From: Mucilaginibacter sp. KACC 22773
GTDB lineage: Bacteria > Bacteroidota > Bacteroidia > Sphingobacteriales > Sphingobacteriaceae
DNA: 64,000 nucleotides
Direction: 5' to 3'
Assembly (NCBI RefSeq): GCF_028736215.1
Contig: NZ_CP117883.1
Span: 5,704,001-5,768,000 of the forward strand
Shown here: positions 61,238-64,000 of the stretch, one piece after another
How positions within the stretch are numbered: position 1 is the first letter of the stretch
How the letters are laid out: each line of letters begins with the position of its first letter
Translations under genes and position numbers: made by a program
Notes under the pieces: model-generated
What the model saw: the letters and a program-made list of their open reading frames with translations, nothing else
Told to the model about the DNA's origin: nothing
Databases searched by the model: none

Positions 61238-64000
61238 ATGAATAAGCGATACGCCGCGGTATGTACTTCTTTTTTTTTGCTGTGTATTGCAGTTCAAACA
61301 TTTGCTCAGCAACCGCTGGTTAGCGATGCAAAAAAAGCCGAATTAAGCAGTTTTTCTTCGCAATTGAGGAGTACTTTCAATGTAAATAAGCAACAGGCCC
61401 TTTCATTGGCGGCGCAAAAAGGCTGGCCGGTTACACGCCGGTCGCGCAACGGTAACCACGTGTTTTTACAGGGCGTAAACAGCCTTGGCTTTCCTATATA
61501 TCTTACTACGCACAATAATACAACGGCCGCGGCTACAACTGGAACCAACGCCGTACAGCCAGGCGGCTCATTAGGTTTAAATCTTTCAGGATCTGGCAGC
61601 AACCTGGTTGGTAAGCTGGCCATTTGGGATGGCGGTTCGGTATATGCCGCGCACCAGGAATTTGCCGGTAAAACCATTACGATAAAAGATGGCGCTTCGG
61701 TGCTTGACCATACCACTCATGTGGCCGGCACCATGATTGCCAAAGGCATTTACGCTCCGGCAAAAGGTATGGCTTTTAATGCCGGCAGCCTGTTGTCATG
61801 GGATTTTGATAACGACGTATCTGAAATGAGCGGCGCGGCAGCGGGACTGTTGCTATCAAACCATTCTTATGGCGATGTTGCCGGCTGGGATTATAACAGC
61901 GATGCCAGCCGCTGGGAGTGGTATGGCCTGCCGGGTGATACTGTTGATTACACTTTTGGATTTTACGATACCCGCGCCCAGTCATGGGATAAAATAGCCT
62001 ATACGGCCCCCTATTACCTTATTGTGGAATCGGCAGGGAACAGCAGGGCCAGCAACGGGCCGGCCATAGGTGCAACTTACTACGGCTACCGCAGCCGCAC
62101 CGATCAAACTATGGTAAATAAAGGCGCCCGCCCCTCAACAATAAGCGACAATAGCGGCTATGATATCATCAGCACCACAGGTAACGCCAAAAACACGCTG
62201 ACGGTTGGCGCAGTAAACCCCTTGCCATCAGGCCCTACCAACAGGAACGATGTGAGCGTTGCCTATTTCAGCGCCTGGGGCCCTACAGACGACGGTCGCG
62301 TAAAACCAGACATTATGGGGGATGGGGTAAATGTAACTTCGGTAGGGATAGCTAACAGTTCATCGTACCTTACGCTATCGGGCACATCGATGGCCGCGCC
62401 CAATATCACCGGTTCGTTGTATTTATTGCAGGAATACTATGCTCAAAAAAACAGTGGAAATTTCATGAAATCGGCCACACTGAAAGGCCTGGTTTGCCAT
62501 ACCGCCTTTGATGCCGGCAACGTTGGCCCAGATTATATTTATGGCTGGGGATTGCTTGATATGCCCAAGGCGGCACAGGCCATTACCGATAATGGCGTTA
62601 AAAGCATGGTAAAGGAAAACTCACTTGCCCAGGGCCAAACGCAAACCTTTAACGTACTGGCATCGGGCGCCAGCGCCTTGATTGCCACCATTGCCTGGAC
62701 AGACCCCCAGGGAACAGTTTCGCCCGATGGCACTATCAACAGCCGCACACCAAAACTAATTAACGACCTTGATATTAAAGTAAGTGATGGCACCACAACT
62801 TACAACGCCTGGGTTTTAGATCCCGATCATCCATCGGCAGCCGCTACAACCGGCAACAACATCAGGGATAATGTGGAGCAGGTATATATTGCCAATACAG
62901 TACCGGGTAAAGCTTACACCGTAACTGTATCGCATAAAGGCAATTTAACATCCGGCCCGCAGGCTTACTCGCTTATAGTTACCGGGATAGGCGGCACTGC
63001 CTATTGCACGTCTGCCCCTCTAAGCGATGCCGATTCGCGCATTAACAATGTCAAGCTGGCCAATATCGATAACAGCCCGGCAGCAGGCTGCAAAAGCTAT
63101 TCTGACTACACCAATTTAACCATTCAGCTCGAGCAGGATAAATCATACCCGCTTAGCCTTACACTGGGCACCTGCGCCGCCAACTTCAATAAAGCCGCCA
63201 AAGTTTTTATTGACTATAACGAGAACGGCATTTTTGAAGATACGGAACTGGTAGCAACCACCGGCATTATAAATGGCACAGGCACCTATACTACAAACAT
63301 CAAAATACCGGCAACCGTTGTAGCCGGAACTTATAGCCTGATGCGGGTAGTACTCAGCGAAACCAACAGCGCGGCCAGCATTACAGCCTGCGGCAGCTAT
63401 GCCAAAGGCGAAACGCAGGACTATCGGGTACAGTTTTTACAAACCAGTATTGATGCCGGCGTGCTATCTATAGTTAATCCGGGTTCAAGCGGGGCATGTT
63501 CGGCAAGTACGCCGGTTACTATAGCGGTTAAAAACTTTGGCAGTGCGGCTATCACCAACGTGCCATTAACCGTAAAAATAACCGCCGCCGATAATACGGT
63601 AACTACATTTAACGGTACTTACACAGGTACCCTTGCCCCCGGCGATCAGGATAACTTTACCTTCGCCCAAAACTTTAATGCCCTGGCCGGCGCCACTTAT
63701 ACCATAACGGCCATCAGCAATTTAACCGGCGATCCGGTAAAAAATAACGATACGATTACCACAACCATTGTCATCAACAGCCCATCGGCAATAGGCGATT
63801 TAAGTGCCTATTATTGTACCGATACCAAACAATACCAACTATTGGGGCAGGGCGATGGCACCATGCTCTGGTATCAAAATGCGAATGATGCTGTGCCAAT
63901 TGCGGCAGGCAGCCCTGCAAATACTACGGCAACACCCGTTAATAATACTTTTTACGCGGGTGTAAATGATTTTAAGGGAACTGTTGGCCCGGCAACAAAA
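61238..64000 (+). CDS. Secreted S8 (subtilisin-like) serine protease with GEVED domain, C-terminus cut by window
   Basis: The frame is open for 921 codons to the window edge. The product starts MNKRYAAVCTSFFLLCIAVQ, a signal peptide with likely cleavage after TFAQ. The peptidase domain has Asp131 in IWDGG, His158 in DHTTHVAGT, the oxyanion Asn in ESAGNS and Ser384 in SGTSMAAP, a complete catalytic set. A pro-protein-convertase-like beta region follows, then a GEVED domain (VFIDYNENGIFEDTELV ... GETQDYRVQF) and an Ig-like repeat region. Large exported proteases of this layout in Bacteroidota are often type IX cargo; the sorting domain would lie beyond the window. Confidence 0.93.
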   Translation, partial: MNKRYAAVCTSFFLLCIAVQTFAQQPLVSDAKKAELSSFSSQLRSTFNVNKQQALSLAAQKGWPVTRRSRNGNHVFLQGVNSLGFPIYLTTHNNTTAAATTGTNAVQPGGSLGLNLSGSGSNLVGKLAIWDGGSVYAAHQEFAGKTITIKDGASVLDHTTHVAGTMIAKGIYAPAKGMAFNAGSLLSWDFDNDVSEMSGAAAGLLLSNHSYGDVAGWDYNSDASRWEWYGLPGDTVDYTFGFYDTRAQSWDKIAYTAPYYLIVESAGNSRASNGPAIGATYYGYRSRTDQTMVNKGARPSTISDNSGYDIISTTGNAKNTLTVGAVNPLPSGPTNRNDVSVAYFSAWGPTDDGRVKPDIMGDGVNVTSVGIANSSSYLTLSGTSMAAPNITGSLYLLQEYYAQKNSGNFMKSATLKGLVCHTAFDAGNVGPDYIYGWGLLDMPKAAQAITDNGVKSMVKENSLAQGQTQTFNVLASGASALIATIAWTDPQGTVSPDGTINSRTPKLINDLDIKVSDGTTTYNAWVLDPDHPSAAATTGNNIRDNVEQVYIANTVPGKAYTVTVSHKGNLTSGPQAYSLIVTGIGGTAYCTSAPLSDADSRINNVKLANIDNSPAAGCKSYSDYTNLTIQLEQDKSYPLSLTLGTCAANFNKAAKVFIDYNENGIFEDTELVATTGIINGTGTYTTNIKIPATVVAGTYSLMRVVLSETNSAASITACGSYAKGETQDYRVQFLQTSIDAGVLSIVNPGSSGACSASTPVTIAVKNFGSAAITNVPLTVKITAADNTVTTFNGTYTGTLAPGDQDNFTFAQNFNALAGATYTITAISNLTGDPVKNNDTITTTIVINSPSAIGDLSAYYCTDTKQYQLLGQGDGTMLWYQNANDAVPIAAGSPANTTATPVNNTFYAGVNDFKGTVGPATK

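Overview
The window looks like a chromosomal segment of a Bacteroidota bacterium of the family Sphingobacteriaceae; the genus Mucilaginibacter is my best guess. Supporting signs are the ECF sigma/FecR/TonB-receptor set, a GldB gliding lipoprotein, UpxY-type NusG paralogues, TAnnTTTG-type promoter elements, very tight gene packing and almost no recognisable Shine-Dalgarno sites. The genus is an inference from gene content, not from a database match.

Left flank (1-11.3 kb), mostly minus strand. It opens with the N-terminus of a SusC-like TonB-dependent receptor, its FecR anti-sigma factor, a small unknown gene and an ECF sigma factor: a cell-surface signalling unit. A divergent bifunctional NAD(P)H-hydrate repair enzyme follows. 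Then come a second sigma/anti-sigma pair (RskA type) that seems to be co-transcribed behind lipA, then pgk, a GNAT acetyltransferase and a GAPDH gene.

Centre (10.1-48.7 kb): a very large exopolysaccharide/surface-glycan locus. A WecA/MraY-type initiating transferase and one GT2 face left. From 12.16 to 48.72 kb about 34 genes run on the plus strand with small gaps or overlaps. In order they are a Wza-like outer-membrane lipoprotein, a Wzc-like BY-kinase with a tyrosine-rich tail, a UpxY/NusG antiterminator, an AsnB-like amidotransferase, a GT4, a Wzm/Wzt ABC exporter with a Wzt C-terminal domain, a GT11 fucosyltransferase, and a run of GT2, GT4, GT61, GT-A-like and CgeB-like transferases with two hexapeptide acyltransferases, one acyltransferase-3 and an FkbM methyltransferase. 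The right end holds the most unusual module: a Wzy-like membrane protein, a GT4, a GT2-exosortase fusion, an acetyltransferase and a GT-C-like membrane protein. It resembles the exosortase Y-associated gene set as I remember it from NCBI family names. No nucleotide-sugar synthesis genes and no Wzx flippase are visible.

Right flank (48.8-64 kb): obg, adk and tRNA-Arg(ACG) on the minus strand; a second acyltransferase; a peroxiredoxin; a MacB/FtsX-type permease; a tandem duplicated pair of DUF4349 lipoproteins with a shared leader; a small two-helix membrane protein; gldB; nadE; and an S8 subtilisin-like secreted protease with a GEVED domain that runs off the end of the window.

Several intergenic spaces carry long palindromes or REP-like inverted repeats. 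No insertion sequence, prophage, CRISPR array or rRNA gene was seen.
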